Below are positions 42,274 to 53,094 of a stretch of 64,000 bases of DNA, in pieces. The stretch spans positions 51,966,358 to 52,030,357 of the forward strand of contig CM065801.1 of NCBI GenBank assembly GCA_033398695.1. The letters are read 5' to 3'. The notes beneath the pieces are model-generated. The model made no database searches, was not told where the DNA came from, and saw nothing but the letters and a program-made list of their open reading frames with translations. Position numbers and translations under genes: made by a program. The DNA comes from Orobanche coerulescens. Taxonomy: Eukaryota; Streptophyta; Magnoliopsida; Lamiales; Orobanchaceae. Position 1 is the stretch's first letter. The number at the start of each line of letters is the position of its first letter.

Positions 42274-44713
42274 TGTAATACCCGGTTGTAATTCAGTAAT
42301 TATCATTCAGTATTTATCATTCAGTAATTTCACTCATTATTGATCATTTGTCACTCATATTCAATCATGGTATTCACCGTTCAGAGTAATTGTATCGTGT
42401 ATCAATCGTCGTTCATCACTAATCTAATTGGAGTTCCGTGCCGTGTTTATCATCATTGTCATTTTCATTGTGGGCTGTGCGTGAGGAGTAGCGCACGCTA
42501 CGTACACTTTCTAGCGCGCGCTAGTTGAGTACAGGTAGCGCACGCTACCACTCAGCATTAGCGCACGCTAATGTTACCCTGGATGCACCCGTAAGGTACC
42601 GACCGCAGTGAGCAGGCAGCGCACGCTACGAGTGGTAAGTAGCGCGCGCTAGTGGGTTGTAGTAGCGCACGCTAATAATTGTTGTAGCGCCGCTAAGGAC
42701 GGATCGAGTTGAGTCCGGGCTACCGGATCGCATCGATTAATTCATAGCGCACGCTATGAGTTGTTTTTAGCGTACGCAATCGATATTATAGCGCACGCTA
42801 AATATTGGTTGTAGCGCACGCTACCGAGGTCGAATCGATAATGCAGACGCTTCGGATTCCAAGATCGGGCATCAAATAATTCGTTAGCGCACGCTAACCA
42901 TGGGTATTAACGCACGATAATGGTATGGTTGTAGCGCACGCTACAAAAGTTACGTAGCGCACGCTACCGTGTTCGGACAGTGGGTACTGGACTACCCAAA
43001 ACACCCTTTAGCGCACACTAAGAGCTGGGGCTAGCGCGCGCTAAACTAGGATTGCTATAAATAGGACAGTTCAGCCCTTACTCCGTCATTTATCATTTCT
43101 CTTCGTTTCTTCGGCGGTTTCGGGCGATTCCGGGCGATTTGGAGAGTGTTCTTCGGGGAGTAAGCATCAATCATCATCTTCATGCTTACCTTTTGGATTA
43201 ATCATCATTTCAACATCCTCATCACATAAAATCTAAGGTATTAATCTCTTGGATCTAGAATTTTGGATTTTTGGGTTTTTCCTTCCGATTTCTTCGTGTA
43301 AGCTTGGATTATCATTGGAATATGTTAGATATGGATTATCTACCTTGGATAAATATATTCCTACGGATTTAATGGCTATTTTCGGAATTATTTCAAGAAC
43401 CCTTGTGGTTGACTTCGGTTAATTGGGGATTTTCCGATTGATGTTGTTGTAATCTCGAATTGTGGATTCCTATTGGATTATTGATATCATTGAAGTATTT
43501 TGATAGTTCAAAATACGCATTTTAGTGTTGGTTTCAATATATTCGGGATTGGATATTTTCGAAGTTGTGTGGTTGGTTACGTATTCGTTAGAATGCCCCT
43601 ATGAGTTTGATTATCGTTGTATCGACCTTTGGGTTAGTCGTGTTTTGTTGCTTGATACATGTATTGAACGGTTGTTGGTAATTATTGTTATTCAAGGTTG
43701 TTCGAGCGACCGGTATCTCGATTAGGACATTGTTCGTGGAAGGACATTGTCTTCGGTATTGTGTAAGTTGATTCTTACTCGGTTAAAAGGATATTCATTC
43801 CTTTTGTTGTTGATCATTCATAATCATAACTCATTCATCATTGTATTAATCATATTGAGACTTGTAATTGTCGAATAATCATTTCATTAGCGAGGAACGG
43901 CGGTTCCAATCATTTCATTGAAACTATCAATCACTTCATTATCACTTTCATATCGGTGAGTTATTCTTGACTTTGTCAGATTATTATTCATTGATATTCA
44001 TTATGGTCATTCTCGTTCATATGACCTTCTGGGTTCATATTGCGTGGCCGGGTGCGGATGTGTGGAATTTTTAGTCGGGCACATGATGGCCATGTATTGG
44101 GAGTGATACATCGATCGTGCACACGGTAACGATTACCTCCGTGAGACTAATTAGGTACAAAGACGGGTGTGTCCGGTCATCCGTCTTGTACACTTGCACG
44201 TAACACTACGCGTATTTATGATACTCCTCTTCAGCGTAATTCATAACGCAGGATATTTCATAACTTCATATATATCATGATTGTGTAATTTCAACCCTTG
44301 AGGATTGTTGTTCTGTGTAACTGACCCCGTTGGGGGATTTTGTTTTCAGTTCACGGCAAGGCAAAGGCACGGGAAGAGCACGTTGACGGCGAGGAGTCCC
44401 AGTGATACTAGTATGGGGCCCCAGTCATTCCGTTTATTTCAGTCATGCTTATTTCTCTACAGTTGTATTTCCGCTGCAAATTCCATTTGAAATGTTTATT
44501 TGTTCAGGGTGGTGTATTTTATCTCTATATAAAATATACTAGTATTCGGTATTATCCTGGTGTGTTGTACTTAAACTCCTCATCGGAGTACTTGGTAATA
44601 TAATGTGGTTCGGTACTACAATTATATTATTTAATTCATCATTTTCATTTGCCTGGTGGGTCCCAGTCGGGGATTCATGGCACTGTAATATCCGCCTAGT
44701 TTGGGGTGTTACA
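42274..44713 (+). repeat. Tekay1 3' LTR
   Basis: 2440 bp, TGTAATACCC...GGTGTTACA. TATA box at 43056-43063. Confidence 0.92.
42489..43043. repeat. Palindrome array in Tekay1 3' LTR U3
   Basis: The same 18 sites in the same order as in the 5' LTR. A few have decayed (TAGCGCCGCTA, TAGCGCACACTA, TAACGCACGATA); two that read TAGCACGCGCTA on the left read TAGCGCGCGCTA here. Confidence 0.9.
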
Positions 44714-44718
44714 CCCGG

Positions 44719-45849
44719 GACTAACAAGGTCAATATATTATACTCCTTCCGCATACAAATCCATGGAGGAAGATTGTAAAGAATCACTACAACAGGCCAT
44801 ATGGTATATGAAAGACTCATGTTACCAAAAGGGTTGAAACTATCAGATGCAATCCCGAGCCTCACATTTCGGATATCTAAAGAAAAATTCGGATACTCCC
44901 TATCTATATGCTTCCACGCCTCTCCATCCGAAGGGTGTATCATAGTATCCCTGTCATTAGTGCGTGGCTCGGCGTGCCATCTCATTGCTTTTGCCGTGTG
45001 AGGAGACATGAAAAGCCGTTCCAACCTGTCCTTCAGTGGAAAATACCAAAGTACCTTCACCGATTTCTCTTTTCCAGAAGGAGTGATCCTATATCTCTCT
45101 GTATCACATACAGGACATCTCGTGAGGTCTTCATTAGGATGCCCCCAGAATAGAACACAATCATACATGCAGACGTGGATCTTAATGTAGGAAAGACCAA
45201 GATCTTTCAAAATTCGTCTCATTTTGGTATATGTGTTAGGAAGACGATGACCCTGTGGAAGCATATTACTCGTAAGCTCCAAGTAATCATCCACAGACTT
45301 GATGGATGATCTGTTTTCCACCTTTAATCTCATCGTTTCCATGACACAATCAAGAACAGTCATGTTACACCCTGGGTATAGAGGGGTCTGTTGGAGTTGA
45401 ATTAGCTTGTTGTACCTGTCAAGCCCAGCAGTATTGCAAGGCATCGGTCTACGGGGTCTTGGGGTTGGCCCAGTTGGTACAGACGTCTTGGAATAACCAA
45501 ACACATCATCAATCAACCTCCTCTTCGGATCGGTGAACCCGTCGTTACCATTGAATTGTCCGTGATCATACGGAATAACAGAATTCGGTGCTTCACCGTG
45601 GTATATCCAACATGTATATTTACTCCAAAAACCATTCTTCTTTAGGTGCTCCCAGACCTCATCAAATGGAAAACGATACATATCACTGCGACATCTACAT
45701 TTATTACACGGACAGTAGTGCAACGTATTACCACTGTCATACTCTTTTACAAATCTCATAAACTGCTTCATCTCATCCATTACTCTTGGATCCCACTTTC
45801 GTAACCCAATCCAACTCTTGTCCATCCCGAAAATAAATAAATTTTCCAA
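44719..45849 (-). pseudogene. CACTA TNP2-like transposase, N-terminal half
   Basis: Open frame from ATG at 45849 (MENLFIFGMDKSWIGLRKWDPRVMDEMKQF). Residues 1-75 match the transposase-associated zinc-binding domain (CPCNKCRCRS). A Pro/Gly linker follows, then the start of Transposase_21: MRRILKDLGLSYIKIHVCMYDCVLFWGHPNEDLTRCPVC and the conserved FGNMSLSYTIWPVVVILYNLPPW. It is uninterrupted until LTLLVPG, where the Tekay1 element begins; the rest is at 32444-34600. The enzyme cuts CACTA termini. A GFG-like strand expected before FGNMS is here SDSFNPFG. This half has no visible lesion except the insertion. Confidence 0.9.
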
Positions 45850-46294
45850 TATTAACTCAACTAACTAATATTGTTCAAATTATAAATGGAATCACAACAA
45901 ACAATTAATCATAATGATCATCATCACAAAAATTAATCGTTATACATAAAAGCTTTTGAATCTACAACATGAATAATACAAAGTTTCAAAATTACAATAA
46001 AAAATACAATAAAGTACCTTAATTAATCGAAATGGTGATTATAGCAACCGGTAGAAACTTTCGTCACTCCAACTAGCACAACTCAAAGTAGCAACACAAA
46101 CTCAAAACATACATAAAGGGGTTTCCAGGAACCGGGTTGATCTTTTTCGCAAGGTCACAATACTCAAAGTAGCAACTCACAAGCTTTTTTTGGGAATAAC
46201 TGATAGAGTCGGGAATAGAAAGGTTCTCTTTAGCAGGGAGAGGGGCAAGATTGGGTTGGTGTTCTGTGGAATATATATAATTTTAAATTGGAGG
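45850..46294. other. CACTA upstream region of transposase
   Basis: AT-rich leader and promoter region. No further gene seen. Confidence 0.4.
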
Positions 46295-46575
46295 TTTATC
46301 CGATGACTTGATCTGGTTCGTCGGCTAAACCCCCATTTTTTTTTGAAAAGGGTTTAGCCGACGACCAATTATAAAAGTCGTCGGCTAAATTTTAACACTT
46401 TAGCCGACGACTACGTTGCACTTTAGCCGACGACCCAGATCAAGTCGTCGGCTAAAATTGTTTAGCCGACGGTAGTACGGGTCGTCGGCTAAAGTGCAAA
46501 GTTTAGCCGACGACACTTAAAAGTTGTCGGCCGTTTTTTTACGGGTCGTCGGCTAAAGTGTGAATTTTGGTAGTG
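46295..46575. repeat. CACTA right terminal and subterminal repeats
   Basis: About 13 TTTAGCCGACGAC-type half-sites in direct and inverted pairs up to the TTGGTAGTG end. Confidence 0.85.
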
Positions 46576-46578
46576 ATT

Positions 46579-48690
46579 TCTTCACAAATCTTACGTATCA
46601 GTATACAAAAAATCATCCTATATAAATATAGGTCTCTATATTTTCGATCGCGGTCCATTTTCCGACGATACAATGTCGTTTTCCGGAAAATTAGGGCAGT
46701 TTTTTCAGCCAAGACCACTAACTGTCCGACGAATTGCGCGAGAGATATTTCCATTAATTTTTCGATGGGAAAACTCTCAATTCCCCTGTTCTAAAATATT
46801 AACTCGAGGTAGGTATCCAAACTCCAGATTAGTTATAGTTTGGTAATTTTTATCTATTTAACAAATATTAATGATATTATTAAAAATATTGTAAGTTCCG
46901 AAATACCTAGAAACTTCGATTTTATCCTTAAAATGTTAAATTATTTAATACCTAGATATTCGGAAAATATTTCAAAATTTTAAAGTTTATAACTTTTGAC
47001 TTTTGAAATTACTATCGTAATTATATTTAGTAAAATATTCATCAAATGGATATTTATTAAAATATAAATAAATATTATTTATGAGATTTAATATACTGAT
47101 TTAAATGGTTATTAGACATTTCAATCGACTCGTTTAATTGGTGAAGGATATTATAAGATTAATTGATTATTGAAATAAGCAATATTTAATTATGGTGAAA
47201 CTGGTCTTCGTATTCAGATGTGAATAAAATTTTGGAAATTATTCCTAAATTAATGACATAACAAACAATTGAGTTTTTAAAGACAAATCTTTTAACAAAA
47301 GTGTTTAAAATAATCAAGATACGGATTTGTGTATAATTATTTTAATAAATAGTGTTACTGTTTATTAAAGACTTATCAAAAATATAAGATGTGGTTGTGA
47401 TGGTTGAATACATAGATAATTATGATTTAAACCTAGATAAGTATTTATTAAGTGATGACAATCGAAATATTGATTTAATATTCATCTAATGGATTATTAA
47501 ACTATAATGTTGATTTAATATTGATTATTGAGAGGCAGTAATCAATTATCTGAAATAGTTTTAGTAATTTAGAATCTTAAATGATAATTATTAAAGTGTA
47601 ATAATAATAATGAAATATTGAGTTATAATATATTTTGACATGTTAATTAAGTAATATTTGACTATTAAGTATAAATCAATAGCGAAAACTCGTCGTAATA
47701 AATTCCCGAATGTTTATTTTGAACCTTTGTATAAGATAATCGAATATTATTCGGTACATTTGATCAAGATATATAGACGACATTATAATACCGAAAAGTA
47801 GGATTAAGTGTATCGAATAGAATTTTCGTAGTAAATCAACCATTGATATTGGAATATAAATTGTCAAGGTTCAAATCTTGGATTGTCGGACCAAGTGAGA
47901 GACACTTTTTACAAACATGATGATTAAGGCAAGTTTTCTTTGACTTGTTCAGTTATGGGTTTTTCAAATTGTGTATTGATGTTATATTGAATGAATGTGA
48001 TGTTTATTGTTGGAATGGATTTTGGGATATATATATGATGTGTAAAATGTGATATGTGAAAGCTGAGGATAGTTCTTGTGGGGACACAATTAACGTTCAT
48101 TTTCACATCCGGATATTGGGAATGTGCACCCGAATATTGGGGGTGGTAGATTGATACACTATCCGGATATTGGGGATATGTGTTTGTGATTATAGATTGA
48201 TACACTATCCGAATATTGGGGATATGTGTTTGTGATTATTGATTTGTACACTATCCGAATATTGAGGACCTGTGGTGTGATTATTTACACTTAGATATAT
48301 ACATCTAGCGAAATCCTTTCCAATTGATAAAACGTATAAGATGAAAATATTTATTTGTGATATGTGTGACTGACCCGATTATGGGCTGGTTTTTCCAGTC
48401 GAAGGTACATCTGGGGTGCAGGCTTGGAATCATGAGGCCAGGGGATATACTTTATGACAGGGATTAAGTCAAGAAGTGATATTTTATACAAACCTTGGGT
48501 TTATTTCTATTCAAACATCTGATGTAATAAACAAAGCCATATGTACCTTGACTTTCCTTCCGGATGGTTGTTTAATAATCAAACTTTTCTTTCTTAAAAT
48601 TTATACTTGCGTTAATTCTCAATAACATAGCCTTGCGGGTCCCTCAAGGGATCCACGAGGCTATAACTATCCTGAGTTAGGGATGTTACA
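46579..48690 (+). repeat. LTR of gypsy element A, 3' part
   Basis: Continues 27939-28616 after the CACTA insertion and ends GGGATGTTACA at 48690. Directly after it, TGGTATCGGGGAGAGG (48695-48710) is a primer site like those of the Tekay elements, so this is the 5' LTR of a plus-strand element. A tandem repeat of about 45 bp (ACACTATCCGAATATTGGGG core, four degenerate copies) lies at 48105-48275. Confidence 0.75.
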
Positions 48691-49322
48691 GAATATGGTA
48701 TCGGGGAGAGGTTAACCAATTTACACACATACTTTTAAGAAAATAAAGTTGTTCAAGGTCAACAAAATTTACTCGAGACGCGTCAAGCATCCACCGACCT
48801 CATAGGACCTGCACCAGTAAGTGTTAAAGATTTTGTGCTGTATTTTTATGCTGCTAAATTGATGATAATCATTGCTCTAGTAAGCTATAAAGATATACTA
48901 AAATAAAAGTATGTACTTCTGTTATAATAGAATATATTATGCGATAACTGAAATTATGGGGAAATTTATCGAGGTCGGGAAACTATTTAGTTTTAAAAGA
49001 GATCGACGCAACGTCAAACTATTCAAAGTTTACTTTTTGAAAAGGGCTCAACTAGAGCAGCCAGGTTAAAAATTTTAAGGAAATAGATTGCAAAGATTTT
49101 CAAAAGTCTCGTGATTGCGTATAATGTAGGGAAACGAGGCATTACTTAGCGTTAAGAATTTTCTAATCACGTTTACTGCATAATAATGGAATTGGCTATA
49201 TAAAATATTATGATAACAAACTGCAAAATAAGATACAAGCTCGTAACAGAAGATTTACGATAAATCTCATAGAGAGAGTGCTAGATCTAAAGAACATTTT
49301 AGACTCGTGCTAACATTAGTTT
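48691..49322. other. Internal leader of gypsy element A
   Basis: Begins with the primer site. No gag or pol can be read. The element's coding part is missing or far away. Confidence 0.45.
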
Positions 49323-49923
49323 TTACGAGGCGATTGTGATTGGATCAATCTCAGGCATATAGACGAGGAATTTGCCAATCAATTCATTAGGTGTTTTTAC
49401 ATAGAGGAGGAGTCTTCATGACGGTGGAGATGCAAAAACCTTTTTCCCCCAGAGAATCCAGGAAAGTGAGGACGCCATCAAACAAGTCGTCGACGTTGAG
49501 TATTCCCACTGATTTATGGAGATCACTTAGTTGTGCCCACGATATCATTTAGAATAGATCCTCTAATGTGTTAAAACCTACTATAAGGATGATGAATGCA
49601 TCAGCATTATTGACTATGCTCATGATTCCGTCATGCATTGATAATACTCTGAGCTCGTTTCGATAAGGTTGGACCAATGAGTGGCTTATCTGCCATGGAT
49701 TTCAATATCACCCTTAGAATCTTTGCATCGCCCATAGAGGCAGATGCTACCACACAACCCTTTAAACCTAAACTTCTTCCACCGTATATTATGCTGATTT
49801 TCCGTGCGGCCAATAACTCTCCGAGATTGTCAGCTGTTTTACAGAAGCGAACATCTTTCCCAAGAGTGGCTCTTGCAAAGACGGATGCTGACTGGATGTT
49901 ATATAAAGGTGATGAAGCCATTT
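49323..49923 (-). pseudogene. Intronless LOG-like (cytokinin phosphoribohydrolase) pseudogene
   Basis: Full LOG length, about 200 codons, on one contiguous stretch. In order: SASVFARATLGKDVRFCKTADNLGELLA; IIYGGRSLGLKG where LOG enzymes have YGGGSxGLMG; ADKPLIGPTL; after a 1-nt shift near 49638, RVLSMHDGIMSIVNNADAFI; IVGFNTLED in place of the PGGYGTxEE motif; MISWAQL; VGILNVDDLFDGVLTFLDSLGEKGF; and after a shift near 49440, NELIGKFLVYMPEIDP to a stop at 49323. A TAA interrupts before MISWAQL. LOG releases active cytokinin bases from their nucleotides in the cytosol. Both active-site motifs are damaged, so this copy is dead. Most plant LOG genes have several introns; this one has none. Confidence 0.75.
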
Positions 49924-50105
49924 TTCTTCTAAATGAAAGATAATGGTGAGAAGCGGTATGTGATAAAATAGAATGGGGAAAGAGTTGTTGCGGTTGGAAG
50001 GTTCTTCTATAAACTAGAATTACAATAGGAGAAGCAACTCTCACACTCAACTATGTGCTCTTTGCACTCCTTTTCTGTTTGTACTTCTCCAGTTGAATCA
50101 ATGCC

Positions 50106-50113
50106 TATTTATA
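50106..50113 (-). promoter_or_regulatory. TATA box upstream of the LOG-like pseudogene
   Basis: TATAAATA on the minus strand, 183 bp upstream of the ATG at 49923, with a pyrimidine/AC-rich leader between. Confidence 0.5.
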
Positions 50114-50160
50114 GGCACAAGATGGTAGGTGGCTATGAGTTGGTGGCGCGCTTTGTAAAA

Positions 50161-50460
50161 TGTAACACCCCCGTGATATACGGAGATATTACAGCGACGT
50201 AGATTCTTTTGGATAACCTACCACGCTTAGACCGACATAAAACCATATTTTGTTTTTACAATTTAAAACCAAGACATTCATACACATTAACAATACTCAA
50301 CTTTAAACCATATGCATCACAACACCAAACGATACACTGTTCCGGGGAACCACGACTGATACAACATCATCAACAAAACAACTGAACAACATACCATGCA
50401 TATGACACGATGGTACTCGCGCGAGTACAAAACAAAACACGACTTCATTTAACAACCGAT
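50161..50460 (-). repeat. LTR of gypsy element B, left piece
   Basis: Starts TGTAACACCCCCGTGATATACGG on the plus strand. The same start is seen at 63908. Continues at 60949 after the Tekay2 insertion. Confidence 0.7.
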
Positions 50461-53060
50461 TGTAACACCCCAAAAGGCTATTACAGTGCCGTGGACCCCA
50501 CACTGGGATCCACAAAGCAATACCAAAATATAGATTAAATATATATTACCTTGTCATACCGAACCATAATAAATAGTCATTACTCCGATTAGGAGTTTAT
50601 AAATAGTATGGCCAATGGCCTTAACATATACATGATCCAAATACAAGTATAAACCATATGGAGATGGAATATACTTCAAATAACAATACAATCGGTCAAT
50701 AATTTAAATGAAGCAGAAAATAACATTACACGGTTTCAAGAATAACCGGACAACAAAAGATTTGGGCCCCCCGAACTAGTATCCATCGAACCCTTCGCCA
50801 TCACCATGCTCTTACCATGCCTTGCCTTTGCCTCGACCTAAATACAACACAAATATTTCGCCCAAACCACAGGGTCAGATATACATGATAAATGATTCTT
50901 CAGACACTATACATTATACACAGACCGTCGAACATATCCAATCATACATGGACTATGAACGACCAAACAATATGGCTCAAGATGGACATCACAGTACGCC
51001 CAATTCAGAAATGTGTCCGTGCACATGTCCACCCTGTATACGGAATCCAGAATATACGTGTGACAATGTACCTAATTAGCCTCACGAACTACGTCTCGTA
51101 TGCACACTCCAATACGGAAACATCCACGTATGACTATATATGTGCCTGGCTAAATATCCTACACAATAACCAATCGGCACGCAGATATGATTCCAGATAT
51201 GTCATGATACAACATGACAACGAATTCAATAAATCATATATCCGCTAAAGGATCAAGAAACTCACCGAAGTGACAATAAGGATCAACGAGATCAACGATT
51301 CAAAGGTGATGAACTTGGGAATGCAATCCCACGATGAAAAACGATAACATCATCAAGAACAATATCAAATTACAAATCACAGATTCATAAGTGTTTCATA
51401 TACACGAAACGTATAACCATCACAAGAATTCAATCATCATTATAACCAAGAAAGGTAACTTGCCTCAATTTCGTAGGTGAAAGATAGTCATTCTACAAAT
51501 GATCAAACGGACGGTATCCTCGATTAAATACTCAATCGAACAAGCAACCTTGAATGAAACGTAATTCATTAAATAATACATTCACATAATATTGATATTG
51601 ATTCGTAGGAAACGACACCCGAGACCTACTCGTTCAATTAATTCTATTTCAATGAACATTCTATCAACTATTGGTGAAATTAAATACCTCTGATTCGGCT
51701 TTAACAATCAGATTACTATACTAAAATATCCTCTTGAATACTTTTGTTATTACTATAAACAAGCTTATTCATTAAACACCTTCGATTCGCCATTAACAAT
51801 CGGATTAACCAAGTTCTTTAACGTATACGTCCTTTATTACACAAGGATTGTTGAGAACTAACATTATCATCAATAATCAGTAATATATTCCTAAGAACAT
51901 TATCAACTTATTAATATGGTGATCAACACATACCTAAGGTATCAACACAACCGATTATCGTGAATATATAAGAGTTATAGTTGTATTCATCAATATCTTT
52001 TATCATCTTTCAAAGACTTTGCTAAGCCAAAACGGAAATGAAGTTATAGTTTTTAGGTTCAAGAACATCACCCTAATCTCTAACATTCATCAAGTTCTTA
52101 ACATGGTGTTCTAATACATTTTATGTCAAAAATTCCATCGATTAACTTAACTACGATGAAGCTAATGATTATTATTGTCCTAATGATCTTAATAATCTAG
52201 CAAGATGAGTATGATTCTTATAAACATGATCATTACCATTTAAAATATCAAGAACATCTTCATTCCAAACCTTTAATTACCATATTCATCAATAAGTGTT
52301 AAAAAGCTTAACTACAAGCATGTTTTACTTGATTAATTCGGCACTAGGTGTAGTATACCATATCACTAACATCATAACTACGAAAATATAGAGTAGAATC
52401 GCACAACATACCTTCAAAAATGAAGAACAACCACCAAAACTACAAGAACACACTCCAAAGCTTCAAGAACACCTCTAAACTTCCAATCAACAAGCTCCAA
52501 TCCAAGATGCAAGGCTAAAATACAAGTTGGAAGGGAGTAAACTCGGTCTAGGGAGGCAGGGGGCGATAGTTGGAGAGAAAAATCAAAGTGGGGACGTGCA
52601 AATGAAAGACACAAGCTGTCTTTTTATAAACTGCACAGTACGCTACACCTAAAATGTTACGTACGTAATTTGCCTCCAGAGGCTACTGCCTCAAAATACC
52701 AACCTCGTTACGTACGTTACAGCCTCACCATTACGTACGTAATGTACGTCAACTTATCTCCCTCAAAAGGGCCAAATATCCGGATCATGTCCGGCCCCCA
52801 CGCTGAAAGTTGAGATCGGATAAGATTCCAAGCGTTACGTATGTAACCGAAATTCCATTACGTACGTAAATCCAATGAATTAGCGTACGTTAAGTTAAAT
52901 CCTTAGCGTACGTTAAACACAGAAAACCTAGGCAAAAAATGTAACAATCTACACAACGTCAAGAAATAAACCATAATGTGAATGACAGTTATAATTACAA
53001 CGATACTCAAATTATCCGAATAATGCAACAATAGATAAGGAATTACTGTCGGATATTGCA
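50461..53060 (-). repeat. Tekay2 3' LTR
   Basis: 2600 bp, TGTAACACCCCAAAAGG...ATATTGCA. Shorter than its partner by three deletions, one of about 50 bp inside the palindrome array. TATA (minus) at 52621-52628. Confidence 0.9.
52640..52915. repeat. Palindrome array in Tekay2 3' LTR U3
   Basis: About seven TTACGTACGTAA-type sites (including TTACGTATGTAA and TAGCGTACGTTA), next to the TATA box on the U3 side. CATTACGTACGTAATG near 52730 is a perfect 16-bp palindrome. Confidence 0.85.
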
Positions 53061-53078
53061 TACTCCCCCCTTAAAAGG
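53061..53078 (-). other. Tekay2 polypurine tract
   Basis: On the minus strand AAGGGGGGAGTA adjoins the LTR end at 53060. Confidence 0.7.
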
Positions 53079-53094
53079 AGTTTCATCCTCGAAA

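Larger units (their letters stand above)
34606..44713 (+). mobile_element. Tekay/Del chromovirus (Tekay1) inside the CACTA transposase gene
   Basis: 10,108 bp with long LTRs (34606-37056 and 42274-44713), primer site, gag, protease, RT, RNase H, integrase with C-terminal chromodomain, and polypurine tract. Identical 5-bp duplications CCCGG (34601-34605 and 44714-44718). Removing the element and one duplication rejoins the CACTA transposase frame. Dead by stops and frameshifts, but otherwise well preserved. Confidence 0.95.
28617..46575 (-). mobile_element. CACTA (En/Spm) transposon, split by a Tekay element
   Basis: Ends CACTACCAA (28617-28625) and TTGGTAGTG (46567-46575) with flanking ATT duplications (28614-28616 and 46576-46578), the 3-bp CACTA size. 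About 7.8 kb is native once the Tekay insertion is removed. Two minus-strand genes are present: a TNP2-like transposase (45849 to 32444) and a TNPA-like gene (31361 to 29356). Clusters of TTTAGCCGACGAC and its complement occur at both ends and, unusually, between the genes. Confidence 0.93.

Noticed and set aside
49323..50050. Functional LOG gene
   Set aside because: A stop, at least two frameshifts and altered GGGSxG and PGGYGT motifs rule out an active enzyme as written.
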